A stretch of 47,978 bases of DNA from JAZGGS01 sp963749485 (GCA_963749485.1 CAVVMV010000028.1:1-47978); one strand, 5' to 3'. Shown: positions 25,647 to 35,471, counted from the first letter of the stretch. Made by a program: numbers and translations. The notes: a model not told the origin generated them from the letters alone.

Positions 25647-28109
25647 TTAGTTATTAAGTTCAGTTTGTTGTTCAATTCCATTATCTTCACTAACAACTTT
25701 CGCTATATCAGCAATTGAATCTCTATCTTTAAGATTAATTACTCTAACACCCTGGGTATTTCTTCCCATAACCCGGAGGTTTTTAACTGCCTGCCTGATC
25801 ACCATTCCTTTTGTAGTTATTATAACCAGTTCGTCTTTATCAAATACTCCCATCAGAGCGATAAGCTTGCCAACCTTATCGGTGGTCTTAACTGTAATAA
25901 CTCCCTTACCGCCGCGCCTGGTAATTCTATAATCCTTAATATCCGATCGCTTGCCATAGCCATTATGTGTAACAACAAGAATACTTGTCCCTGGGTGCTT
26001 AATAACAAGCAGCCCAACAACAATATCGCCTTTGCCAAGTCTAACTCCTCTTACACCAGTAGCAGTTCTTCCCATGTTGCGCACATCTTTTTCGTTAAAC
26101 CTTATGGCAAAACCGTTTCTTGTTCCTATAACCATGTCGTTGTTTCCATCGGTCATCTTAACTTCAATCAGCTTATCGCCCTTAACAAGATTGATCGCAT
26201 TGATTCCACCTTTTCTTACGTTTCCGTACGCAGAAAGAACTGTTTTCTTAATCGTTCCTTTTTCTGTAGCCATTATTAGGTATTTATCATCGGTAAATTC
26301 TTTAACTGCAACAAAGGCAGTTATATTTTCATCTTTATCCTTTTGCAAAAGGTTTATAACTGACCTGCCTCTTGCAGCCCTGCCGCCTTCAGGTATTTCG
26401 TGTACTTTAAGCCAATAGACCTTTCCCCTATCAGTAAAGAAGAGAATATACTGATGGGTTGAGGCAATAAACATATGCTCAATAAAATCTTCATCTTTAG
26501 TGCCGGCGCCGGTAACACCTCTTCCGCCCCTTCCCTGCTTTCTATACCCGCTAACCGGAAATCTTTTAATGAACCCGTTATGAGAAATTGTAACAACAAC
26601 ATCTTCTTCAGCTATTATATCTTCTAAAGAAAAATCTTCTGTGCTGTAAACAATTTCTGTTCTTCTTTCGTCTCCGTATCTTTTTTTGATCTCAAGAAGT
26701 TCTTCCTTAATAATCAGGTTTCTATTTTCTTCACTTTTTAGGATGCCTTTCAGTCTCTCAATCAGTTTAATCGTTTCTTTATATTCATCTTCAATTTTTT
26801 GTCTTTCAAGCCCGGTTAACCGCTGCAGGCGCATATCCAGTATTGCTTTTGCCTGTATTTCGCTAAGCTTGAATTTTTTAATAAGATTTTTTCTTGCAGT
26901 CTCAACATCTTTAGATTTTTTTATGGTTTGAATAACTGCATCAATATTATCGAGGGCAATTATGTAACCTTCTAATATGTGTGCTCTTCTCTCTGCAGCT
27001 TCAAGCTCATATTTTGTTCTTCTAACAAGCACATCCATCCGGTGATCGAGGAAGTGCTGCATCATATCTTTTATCGGAAGAACCCTGGGAATACCGTTAA
27101 CCAGCGCCAACATATTAACACCAAAAGTGCTTTGCATTTGTGTGTGTTTGAAGAGCTGGTTTAGCACAACTGCCGGCTGTGCATCACGTTTTAATTCCAC
27201 AACAACTCTCATTCCATCCCTATCAGACTCATCGCGAATATTTGAAATATCTCTCAGCTTTCCTGCCCTTACCAACTCTGCCATCTTTTCAATTAAGTTG
27301 GCTTTATTTACCTGGAAAGGGAGTTCAGTTATAATAATGTTTTCTTTGTTACTTTTTAGTGTTTCAATATTTGCTCTTGCACGGACAACTATTCTTCCTC
27401 TTCCTGTTGTAAAAGCACTCTGTACGCCAGCATACCCATAAATAATTCCCGCTGTTGGAAAATCGGGTGCAGTAACATATTTCATAAGTTTTTCAGAGGT
27501 GAGATTAGGATTCTTTATAAGTGCTATAAGCCCGTCTACCACCTCAGTAAGGTTGTGTGGAGGAATGTTTGTTGCCATTCCTACTGCAATACCGCTGGCA
27601 CCGTTTATTAGCAAGTTTGGCAGGTATGATGGCATAACGGTTGGCTCCTGCAAGGTATCGTCGAAGTTAGGAGCAAAATCAACCGTGTTTTTATCCAGGT
27701 CTCTTAACATTTCTTCAGAAATTCTTGCAAGCCGTGCTTCGGTATAACGCATTGCTGCAGGAGAGTCGCCATCAACAGAGCCAAAGTTACCTTGTCCATC
27801 AACTAAAGGATAGCGGAGTGAAAAATCCTGTACCATTCTTACCATAGAATCGTAAACAGCTGTATCGCCGTGCGGGTGGAACTTACCTAAAACCTCACCA
27901 ACAATTCTTGCAGACTTTTTATAAGCTTTACTGTGCGTCATTCCCAGTTCGTGCATTCCGTAAAGTACCCTGCGATGAACAGGTTTTAAGCCATCTCTAA
28001 CATCGGGCAATGCCCTGGAAACAATAACCGACATCGAATAATCGATGTAGGATGATTTCATCTCTTCTTCAAGTGATACGGGAATTATTTTTTCAAATAT
28101 GGTTGCCAT
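25647..28109 (-). CDS. gyrA: DNA gyrase subunit A
   Basis: An 820-residue intact frame. The breakage-reunion domain has the catalytic Tyr122 in AAMRYTEARL and the quinolone-determining region GKFHPHGDTAVYDS, with Thr83 and Asp87 by E. coli numbering. The C-terminal beta-pinwheel repeats end each blade in typical GyrA fashion. The GyrA box QGRGGRG (near residue 535) separates it from ParC. It wraps and cleaves DNA to introduce negative supercoils with GyrB. It is the last gene of the dnaN-recF-dciA-gyrB-gyrA leftward cluster, 54 bases after gyrB. Confidence 0.97.
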   Translation of the reverse strand: MATIFEKIIPVSLEEEMKSSYIDYSMSVIVSRALPDVRDGLKPVHRRVLYGMHELGMTHSKAYKKSARIVGEVLGKFHPHGDTAVYDSMVRMVQDFSLRYPLVDGQGNFGSVDGDSPAAMRYTEARLARISEEMLRDLDKNTVDFAPNFDDTLQEPTVMPSYLPNLLINGASGIAVGMATNIPPHNLTEVVDGLIALIKNPNLTSEKLMKYVTAPDFPTAGIIYGYAGVQSAFTTGRGRIVVRARANIETLKSNKENIIITELPFQVNKANLIEKMAELVRAGKLRDISNIRDESDRDGMRVVVELKRDAQPAVVLNQLFKHTQMQSTFGVNMLALVNGIPRVLPIKDMMQHFLDHRMDVLVRRTKYELEAAERRAHILEGYIIALDNIDAVIQTIKKSKDVETARKNLIKKFKLSEIQAKAILDMRLQRLTGLERQKIEDEYKETIKLIERLKGILKSEENRNLIIKEELLEIKKRYGDERRTEIVYSTEDFSLEDIIAEEDVVVTISHNGFIKRFPVSGYRKQGRGGRGVTGAGTKDEDFIEHMFIASTHQYILFFTDRGKVYWLKVHEIPEGGRAARGRSVINLLQKDKDENITAFVAVKEFTDDKYLIMATEKGTIKKTVLSAYGNVRKGGINAINLVKGDKLIEVKMTDGNNDMVIGTRNGFAIRFNEKDVRNMGRTATGVRGVRLGKGDIVVGLLVIKHPGTSILVVTHNGYGKRSDIKDYRITRRGGKGVITVKTTDKVGKLIALMGVFDKDELVIITTKGMVIRQAVKNLRVMGRNTQGVRVINLKDRDSIADIAKVVSEDNGIEQQTELNN

Positions 28110-28163
28110 TAAGTATTCTCAGGTTTCAATTTTGTTTAACAGTTCTTTAATTATAAAGCAGGA

Positions 28164-30127
28164 TCAGACATCAAGGTTTTTAACATATTTTGCATTCTTC
28201 TGTATAAACTCGCGACGCGGTTCAACATCATCTCCCATCAGGGTTTCAAAAATTTTATCGGCAGTAGCCGCACTTTCTATTGTAACCTGCAGGATGGTTC
28301 TTGTTTCAGGATTCATAGTTGTATCCCACAGTTGCTCAGGATTCATTTCTCCCAAACCTTTATAGCGGGATATTGTAACACCTTTAAACTATCTGGAGTT
28401 TCACCTTTATCTTTTCCGTTCCCCTTACTGTTTACTTTAAGTCGTTTAAGAATTTCTTTTCTTTCTTTATCATCATAAGCATAAAATTCTTCTTTTCCTT
28501 TTTTAATTTTATACAGGGGTGGCTGCGCTATATAAACTTTACCGGCTGTAATAAGATCTTTCATGTGCCTGTAAAGAAAAGTAAGAAGCAAGGTTCTAAT
28601 GTGGCTTCCGTCAACATCGGCATCAGTCATTAGTATAATTTTACCATAACGTGATTTTGATTCATTAAAATCGGGTCCCAGCCCTGCACCAATTGCAGAG
28701 ATCATTGCTTTTATTTCATTGTTCTCAAGAATTTTATTCAGCTTTGCTTTTTCAACATTAAGTATCTTTCCACGAAGCGGAAGAATTGCCTGAAACCTTC
28801 TGTTTCTGCCCTGCTTAGCAGAGCCACCGGCAGAGTCTCCCTCTACAATATAAACTTCACAAAGTTCAGGATCTGTGATGGAGCAATCTGCAAGTTTACC
28901 GGGAAGGTTCATACCATCCAGTGCATTTTTTCTTCTTGTAAGATCGCGGGCTTTCCTGGCTGCTTCCCTTGCTTCAGCGGCACGCATACATTTTTCAATA
29001 ATCTTTTTACCAATAGATGGATTCTCTTCAAGATATTCCCCAAGTTTTTCACCTACCATCATTTCAACGGCAGATCTGGTTTCGCTGTTTCCAAGTTTGG
29101 TTTTTGTCTGTCCTTCAAATTGAGGTTCAGCAACCTTAACAGAGATTACTGCGGTTAATCCTTCTCTAAAATCATCGCCGGTTAAACTTACTTTTCCGTC
29201 TTTAATTAATTTGTTTTTATAAGCATAATTATTCAGTGTTCTTGTAAGTGCAGTTTTAAAGCCTGAAAGATGTGTTCCGCCTTCCTGCGTATTTATGTTA
29301 TTAACATAAGAGAATATATTTTCTGCATAACTGGTTGTGTATTCAAATGAAATTTCTATTGGGGTTTTATCTTTCTCACCCTCAATATAAACTGCTTTGT
29401 GGAGCGGCTGCCTTGTTTCATCAAGATATTTAACAAACTCTATAAGCCCGCCTTTAAAGTGGAATGTTTCCTCTTCTCCACCGTTTCTTTCATCTCTTAC
29501 TTTAATGGTAATAGTTTTGTTAAGATATGCCAGTTCTCTCATTCTGTCGGCAAGGGTATCAAACTTAAACTGTGTAGTACTAAAAATTTCTTTATCGGGC
29601 ATAAAAGTTATTTTTGTACCGGTATCTCCTTTTTTAGCTTTTCCAATTTCTTTTACTGGCTTATCCGGAACTCCTCTTTTATATTCCTGGTAATATGTTT
29701 TACCATTTCTTTTTATTTCTGCTTGCAACCGTTCTGATAAAGCGTTTACAACCGAAACACCAACACCATGAAGACCACCCGAAACTTTATAGCTGCTTTT
29801 ATCAAACTTACCGCCGGCATGAAGAACAGTCATTACAACTTCCAGCGCCGATCTTTTTTCCTGCGGGTGTTTATCTACCGGAATTCCTCTTCCGTTATCA
29901 ATTACCGTTACACTTTCATCTTTGTTTATAGTTACCGAAATTTTATCGCAGTAACCCCCAAGCGCTTCATCAATACTGTTATCAACAACTTCGTTAACCA
30001 GATGATGCAAACCGCGGGAACTAACATCGCCAATGTACATAGCAGGACGTTTACGTACAGCATCAAGACCTTTTAAAACATTAATGTTCTTTGCACTGTA
30101 TTCGGTTTTCTTTTTAGTGTTTGCCAT
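28164..30127 (-). CDS. gyrB: DNA gyrase subunit B (frameshifted near the C-terminus)
   Basis: The ATPase subunit of gyrase, about 655 residues. The GHKL ATPase motifs are EVVDNSIDEALGGYC, VIDNGRGIPVD and SGGLHGVGVSVVNALS. The TOPRIM metal motifs are EGDSAGGSAKQGR and DADVDGSHIRTLLL, and PLRGKILNVEKA is also present. The frame ends early at 28343. The C-terminal part, with SRYKGLGEMNPEQLW, continues one base over, consistent with loss of one base in a short T run near 28386 (plus-strand A run). An essential protein cannot lack this segment, so the break is very likely a sequence error. The start is 3 bases after dciA. Confidence 0.95.
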
Positions 30128-30130
30128 AAT

Positions 30131-30418
30131 TTAACTACTAAACCTTATTTGTTTAATTCTCTCTTCATTATAAAATTTATTTATTCTTTCAACAATTTCT
30201 TTTTCTCTAAACTTCATTTCGCTTCTCCAGGTTGAGTTTTCAACTCTTAACTTTAAAACCTTTTTATCTACCTTAAGCGGTAATGCGATTTTTTCAAAAT
30301 CAGGAAATATTTTATAAAAATCATTAACCACATCGGATGATTTAACAACCTCGCGCAGATTTTTAAAAGCCGGCTCTCTTCTGAATACATCTCCCAAGCT
30401 TTTAAAATTATCAGGCAT
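30131..30418 (-). CDS. dciA: DUF721 / DciA-type helicase-associated protein
   Basis: A 95-residue protein. A helical N-terminus (SLGDVFRREPAFKNLREVVK) is followed by the DUF721 KH-like core with LKVDKKVLKLRVENSTWRSE and a final helix. DciA-type proteins recruit or load the replicative helicase DnaB in the many bacteria that lack DnaC/DnaI. Overlap with the recF stop by 8 bases and a 3-base gap to gyrB place it firmly in the replication operon, supporting that role. Confidence 0.85.
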   Translation of the reverse strand: MPDNFKSLGDVFRREPAFKNLREVVKSSDVVNDFYKIFPDFEKIALPLKVDKKVLKLRVENSTWRSEMKFREKEIVERINKFYNEERIKQIRFSS

Positions 30419-31524
30419 TTACAACTTCTCCACGGTTAAGCTTTATAACTTTATCTTCCACCCCGGTTTTAAGAAATGAAAAATTTCCAAAATCAGTAAG
30501 GGTAACAAACGCCTGCCCAACTTCGCCAAGGTATTCGCTTATTTTGGAAGCACGGTTTGCATCAAGCTCACCAAATACATCATCCAATAAAAAAAGCGGG
30601 CTTCTACCTGTTACATCTTTAAGATAACAAAACTCGGCAAACCTTAACACTGCCTGGAAAGTTTTATGTTGACCCTGGGAACCGTATGTTTTAAGATTCA
30701 AACCGTTTATCTCGAAAATAAAATCATCCCTGTGCGGACCAACCAGGTTGGTTGCTCTTCTTAATTCGTCGTTATGTCTTTCATCCAATAAAGTTTTAAA
30801 CCTGCTTTCAATATCATCTTCGGAACTATCATTTAAAAAATAATAAGTGATTTTAGGTTCTTCATCTTCACCCATTATTCTGTAGTAAGAACTGCGTACA
30901 AACGAGTGAAAGTTTTTTATAAAAGCTACCCGGTGCTTTATAATTTCCAAACCGTTCTGCAAAAGTTTTTCTGTCCATGCTTCAAGTTCATCTAACAAGC
31001 GAAAAGTTTTTTGTTTCCTTAATTCTATAAAGTAACGAAGACCGCTGCCTTAGCGTGCGGTTATAATCGATTAAAATTTGAAGATACGTGCTGCTTGCCT
31101 GAGATATTACCGAGTCTATAAACTTTCTTCTTTCGCCAGGAACACCCTGTGTAATTGAGTGATCGGATGGAGTTGAAAGTACAACCGGAAATCTTCCTAT
31201 TATATCTGCCGTTTTGGAAATAAGTTTACTATTACGAAAATAGTATTTTTTACTTTCTGGTATTGAGTATATCACCTTCACTTCATCTTTGGTTAAAACT
31301 TCGAAGTTACCGAAAACTTCAAATTCATCTTTGCCAAAACTTACTGCCTCTACATCAGATTTAGAACTGCAGCTTTTTGTTGTGCAGAGATAATAAATTG
31401 ATTCCAATATAGATGTTTTTCCGTAGCCGTTGCCACCAATTATATAATTTAAATTGCCGGAAAAATTAATCTTTGTATCTGTGTGGATTCTGAAATTTTT
31501 CAAACTTAAGGAGGACAGGGTCAT
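30411..31524 (-). CDS. recF: DNA replication/repair protein RecF (frameshifted once)
   Basis: An SMC-like ATPase of about 370 residues that helps load RecA at single-stranded gaps via RecO/RecR. The Walker A motif is at residues 30-38 (GGNGYGKTS). The C-terminal part carries the ABC signature GSQGQHKTFQAVLRF and Walker B FLLDDVFGELD. A frame break near 31000 lies between the arm helices; coding continues at LLDELEAWTEKLLQNG. The start at 31524 is 4 bases after dnaN. Gene order, length and motifs are standard. Confidence 0.94.
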
Positions 31525-31528
31525 ATCA

Positions 31529-32638
31529 TCATGTATTCAACCTTACAGGCATTAGCAACAGCATAAGCTCTTCGTTATCTTCAACTGTTTCAGGTTCAAC
31601 TATACAAGCTTTAGTAGGTGAATGAAGTTTAAATCTAACTTTATCGTGATTAACATGAGAAAGAACATCATTAACATATTGTGTGTTGAACCCAATCTCC
31701 ATTGAATCGCCGCTATACTCGCAGACAATATTTTCAACTGCATCCGATCCATGGTCAATATCTTCTGCAGATACTTCGATGTTGTTATTGCTAATAGAAA
31801 ACTTAACCTGCTTTGAACTTGAAGATGAGAAAAGCATCATTCTTTTTATTGACGAATTAAGGTCACCCCTATTAACTTTTACGATGTTCTCATTTTCCAG
31901 TGGTATAACACTGTTATAAGCGGGATATTTTTCACCAATCAACCTGGATATAAACTCCAGGTCTCCTATATTAAATGAAATATTTGTTTTGCTTAAATAC
32001 ATTTTAACATCTGTTTCGCCTAGTTGTTTAGAAAGAACTGAAATAGCTCTTTCAGGAACAATATATTGCTCATCGCTTCCTGTTTTAATATCCTTGTAAA
32101 TGTATTTAACCAGCCGGTGTCCGTCTGTAGTTACAAACCTTAATCCTTCCTGTGTAAACTCGAAAAGAGTTCCTGTCATAGCAGGTCTCATATCTTCTTT
32201 ACTCATTGCAAATGAAGTCTGGTCAATTGCCTTCTTTAAATCTTTTCCATTCATCACAATCTCTTTTTCCTTCGAGACATCAGGTATTTCGGGAAAATCT
32301 TCTGAAGGAGAATATCCGATATTATAAACTCCTGCTTCGGTAGAGAGTTTTAATTTTGCATTTCCATCGGTTTGAAAGTTTATTTGCGTTTCTTGAAGCG
32401 ACCTTATAATATCGTACAGAAGACGCGCCGGTATAACCATGCTTACGTTTTCATCCGAAGCAACATTGATAGATGACTTTAACGAAATCTCAAGATCGGT
32501 AGCACAAACAGTTAGCGATCCGTCTTTAATTTCGAAAAGAAAATTTTCTAAAATTGGCATTGGTGTACGGGCAGGAACAGCAGGAATTACCTTTGCTAAC
32601 AACTTTTCCAGCACTTTGCTGTTTACTTTAAACTCCAT
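31529..32638 (-). CDS. dnaN: DNA polymerase III sliding clamp (beta subunit)
   Basis: A 369-residue intact frame with the three repeated clamp domains. It opens FKVNSKVLEKLLAKVIPAVP. It has the TPMPILENFLFEI element and the FVTTDGHRLVKY motif at the end of domain 2. It ends LLMPVRLNT, the usual C-terminus that packs against the polymerase-binding pocket. The dimeric ring tethers DNA polymerase III to DNA. It heads the leftward cluster with recF 4 bases downstream. The 164 bases upstream separate it from a small lipoprotein gene, so the dnaN promoter should lie there. Confidence 0.96.
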   Translation of the reverse strand: MEFKVNSKVLEKLLAKVIPAVPARTPMPILENFLFEIKDGSLTVCATDLEISLKSSINVASDENVSMVIPARLLYDIIRSLQETQINFQTDGNAKLKLSTEAGVYNIGYSPSEDFPEIPDVSKEKEIVMNGKDLKKAIDQTSFAMSKEDMRPAMTGTLFEFTQEGLRFVTTDGHRLVKYIYKDIKTGSDEQYIVPERAISVLSKQLGETDVKMYLSKTNISFNIGDLEFISRLIGEKYPAYNSVIPLENENIVKVNRGDLNSSIKRMMLFSSSSSKQVKFSISNNNIEVSAEDIDHGSDAVENIVCEYSGDSMEIGFNTQYVNDVLSHVNHDKVRFKLHSPTKACIVEPETVEDNEELMLLLMPVRLNT

Positions 32639-32802
32639 AAAACTCTCTTTTGATGAAACATAGAAAAATACTAAAAAGAGAGTCCAACTACAATATATTG
32701 CTGCTGAAATTAATGCTAAAAAGGCACTTGTAAATTGCCTAAATCATAACAGTTCAGAAAGTTTAACAGTCTGTTTTTTAAGGATTCAAAATGAGGCTGA
32801 TT

Positions 32803-33211
32803 TTAAGGTCCTACAGGGTTAGGATCTCCTTCATCACTAAGATCATCGGAACTAGTTAGAGTTGCAGACAAAATATATGAATCTCCAACTATAGCACTCG
32901 AATATACGATCAAAATTTTTGTGCCCGCCTTAATAGTCAATTGACCCGATACTCCTTCTTCTGCCGATGAGGATGTTATACCAGGAGGTATTTCATAGGT
33001 TGTATTGTATTCGTATAATCCCTTTTGGAAGACTTGATAGGGTAACTTCTCCACCAGCTTTAACGGTGGTTAATTCAGCGCGAAAATTTAAATGTATATC
33101 GCCTGATGCTAGGTTTTTGATGGTAATGCCATTATCTACAGTTGTTGAACAACTTATGAAAGTAATTGCACATAAGCTGGTTAAAACAAATAATAATAAT
33201 ATTTTTTTCAT
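32803..33211 (-). CDS. Small lipoprotein between dnaA and dnaN (frameshifted once)
   Basis: The N-terminus is a lipoprotein signal, MKKILLLFVLTSLCAITFIS, followed by the lipobox Cys. The mature part begins STTVDNGITIKNLASGDIHL and looks beta-rich. An indel near 33020 moves the frame; the protein continues KGLYEYNTTYEIPPG to a Gly/Pro-rich end, about 136 residues in all. I do not recognise a family. Its place between dnaA and dnaN is unusual, since those genes are normally adjacent. A strong terminator after dnaA separates it transcriptionally. Confidence 0.65.
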
Positions 33212-33635
33212 CTTACTTACTCTAAGTTGTTAATAATTTGAGTTTAATCATACTCTAAAGCAAAATTTAGACCAAATATATCTCAATGTCAATAAAAATA
33301 GAATGATTTAGTTTTTTGACTATTCAGCTTAAGATGTTAAGAAGGTTATTATAATTATATATATATATTTACTTAATAAATGTAATAATTACATTGTTAG
33401 TATGTTGAAAAGCAAGTAAATCCTTTCTATCAAAACAACTTAGATTAACAATTATCAACAATCAGTGCTGTAAAACAAGTGTTTAAAAGTGTTGAAATTA
33501 ACACCCTGTTAACAAATACCGCCTTACCAACAATCTATTCCGCTTAAATTAACAAATTATCAACATTTTTATTTCATATAAAAAATGCCCAAAAAGGGCA
33601 TAAAAAATAGTTAGGACAAATTTACCGGTATCCGT
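33212..33635. other. AT-rich region downstream of dnaA with DnaA-box-like repeats (possible second origin element)
   Basis: No gene is seen. It contains a block of nearly pure A/T at about 33347-33395 and a perfect 8-base-arm palindrome AATGTAAT-A-ATTACATT (33379-33395). Two copies of TTATCAACA lie at 33452-33460 and 33557-33565, each preceded by TTAACAA. TTATCAACA differs by one base from the DnaA box TTATCCACA. The composition suits a DNA-unwinding element. Part of the region must also hold the lipoprotein promoter. Confidence 0.45.
33585..33601 (-). terminator. Rho-independent terminator after dnaA
   Basis: Stem ATGCCC / GGGCAT with a 5-base loop, flanked by A runs that read as T runs on the minus strand. 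It lies 35 bases past the dnaA stop, so dnaA is probably transcribed alone. The near symmetry allows function in either direction. Confidence 0.75.
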
Positions 33636-35049
33636 TTAGGCAGAACTTATCTCAATCTGGTTTTTTAAATTATCAATCAGTTCGCGTAGAGCGTTGTCTT
33701 CAATTATTGCTCTCTCAATAGATGTACATGAGTGAATAACTGTGGAATGGTCCCGCCCGCCAAAGTGCAACCCGATGGTTTTTAGCGAAGATTTTGTCAA
33801 CCCCTTTGAAAGGTACATAGCAATTTGTCTAGCAAGCACAATTTCTTTCTTGCGTGTTTTATCTCTTATTTTATTTTCAGCCACACCTAACATATCGCAC
33901 ACATTTTTTGTGATTGTTTCAATTGTAATGTTATTTGCTTTCCGGTCAGTGGCAATTTCTTTTACTGTTTTTTTTGCAAGTTCAAAAGTTATTTCCTTAG
34001 AGTTTAAAGATGCATTAGCAAGGAGCTTTATAAGACATCCTTCTAACTCTCTAATATTGGAAGTTATATTGGAAGCTATATAATCGAGTATTTCATTCTC
34101 TACAATCATACCATAAGATTCTGCTTTCTTCTTAAGAATAGCAATCCTGGTTTCAAGTTCAGGTGGCTGAATATCTGCAGTTAAACCCCACTGGAACCTT
34201 GATGTTAACCTGGTATCCAACCCTTTCAAATCCTTGGGCGGCTTATCGCTGGATAGAATTATCTGTTTTCTTGATTGGTGAAGAGTGTTAAAAATATGAA
34301 AAAACAAATCCTGGGTTTTTTCCTTACCAATAAGAAATTGAATGTCATCTATTATTAAAACATCCATGCTTCTGTAAAAACTTGAGAACTCATTTACTTT
34401 GTTCGATTGAATTGCCTCAACAAATTCAACTGTAAAAATATCTGAGGAAAGATAGATAACTTTTTTATCCGGGTGGCTTTTTAGAATTTCGTTACCCACT
34501 GCCTGTATAAGATGGGTTTTTCCTAAACCAACTCCGCCGTAAACAAAAAACGGGTTAAAAGATGTTCCGCCAGGATTATCACTTATTGCGCCGGCAGCAG
34601 CTCTTGCAAGTTGGTTGCCCTCACCCTTTATAAAATTATCAAAAGTATATCTTGAATTTAAGTAGGATTCAAAATTTTGCTTCTGGTTTTGCCTGTAAAG
34701 TTCCATTTCCTGGTTTTTCAACTTTTTCTCTATCAGCAGGTTCGCTTTCTACCACATCTTCTGAAATGATATAAGAAAGCTTTGCATCAGGACCTATTAC
34801 ATCATTAATGGTTTTGTTAATAAGCGAGTTATAATGTTCGTCAATCCACTCCCAAAAAAACTGGCTGGGCAGCTGCACCCTAAGTGTCGATTCATCCAAC
34901 CCAATCGGTTTTATTGGAAGAAACCAGGTGTTATAGGTCATTAATGTTACATTTTCTTTTATTTTATTAAGGCAAGCTTTCCAAACAGAGCTAGGATCGG
35001 TGTTGGTTTGGTTTTTAATAATTTCTGAATCAAGCATTAAATTATCCAC
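33636..35049 (-). CDS. dnaA: Chromosomal replication initiator DnaA (frameshifted once)
   Basis: Initiator ATPase of about 470 residues. Domain I has SSVWKACLNKIKENVTLMTY and WFLPIKP. The AAA+ domain has Walker A GGVGLGKTHL, Walker B VLIIDDIQF and the RFQWGLTADIQPPE segment. Domain IV has the DNA-binding signature GGRDHSTVIHS. The frame shifts at about 34715 in the low-complexity linker (domain II), where GTTGAAAACCAG reads as GTTGAAAAACCAG, i.e. one extra A. The listed start is GTG 35049, whose bases lie inside a perfect DnaA box. ATG 35037 is an equally good alternative and would put the box just upstream. Confidence 0.95.
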
Positions 35050-35050
35050 A
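35042..35050. promoter_or_regulatory. Perfect DnaA box at the dnaA start
   Basis: TTATCCACA, identical to the consensus high-affinity DnaA box, covers the GTG start codon of dnaA (minus strand, 35049-35047). Binding here could repress dnaA, as known in other bacteria. Confidence 0.65.
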
Positions 35051-35120
35051 GAACAAAAATATAAATTATTTAGATTTATAAATGAATTAGAAAGAATATT
35101 TATTCACGTAAATAAAATCC

Positions 35121-35136
35121 CAACAAGTTATCAACA
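35121..35136. repeat. Repeated DnaA-box-like element, copy 1
   Basis: CAACAAGTTATCAACA matches 15 of 16 bases with copy 2 at 35273-35288. It contains TTATCAACA in place of TTATCCACA. The shared flank beyond the 9-base box suggests a duplicated functional unit. Confidence 0.55.
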
Positions 35137-35243
35137 TCAGGTAGATCGCTGTAAACCACCATAACAAAACGAGTTATGCCCCCGCCCTTAAAAGCAGCAC
35201 ACATTAATTTTGGTTGATGGCCGAAATGTTAAAACAGAAAAAT

Positions 35244-35260
35244 TGTGAAACGTTTTCACA
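35244..35260. promoter_or_regulatory. Palindrome TGTGAAA-CGT-TTTCACA in the origin region
   Basis: Seven-base perfect arms around a 3-base centre, 20 bases before a perfect DnaA box. The half-sites resemble those of the ParB site parS but face the opposite way, so it is not a canonical parS. It may bind another dimeric regulator. Confidence 0.35.
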
Positions 35261-35272
35261 TAGTAACATTTT

Positions 35273-35288
35273 CAACAAGTTATCCACA
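35273..35288. repeat. Repeated DnaA-box element, copy 2 (perfect box)
   Basis: CAACAAGTTATCCACA contains a perfect DnaA box at 35280-35288. It is 15/16 identical to copy 1 at 35121-35136, in the same orientation, about 150 bases away. Confidence 0.65.
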
Positions 35289-35471
35289 AAGTTTTTAGCG
35301 CCCTTACCAATTAGAAAATAGGAAGTATTAACCATCTGTGCAAATTAATTTCTAATTATTTTTAATAAATAATTAGAACAAAAAACTATCAATTTTAGCT
35401 GTAAGTTTTCCTTGATAATCTGAAGTTTTGGGCTTATTTTTGTAGTCTTTTTTAGAGAAATAGGAGTAGAA

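Larger units (their letters stand above)
35050..35471. other. Candidate chromosomal replication origin (oriC) between dnaA and rpmH
   Basis: This 422-base gene-free region separates divergent dnaA and rpmH, a classic oriC position. It contains a perfect DnaA box at 35280-35288 and another overlapping the dnaA start (35042-35050). Near-boxes are TTATCAACA (35128-35136) and TTATTCACG (35100-35108). An AT-rich tract fills about 35341-35400. A palindrome lies at 35244-35260. Promoters for dnaA and for rpmH must also be here. GC-skew reversal, which I cannot compute by eye, would be decisive. Confidence 0.7.

Noticed and set aside
25965..26418. Plus-strand open frames across gyrA and gyrB
   Set aside because: They are antisense shadows of strongly conserved genes with no start signals or family features.
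35244..35260. Canonical parS site in the origin
   Set aside because: The half-sites are in the opposite order to parS, so it is listed only as an unassigned palindrome.
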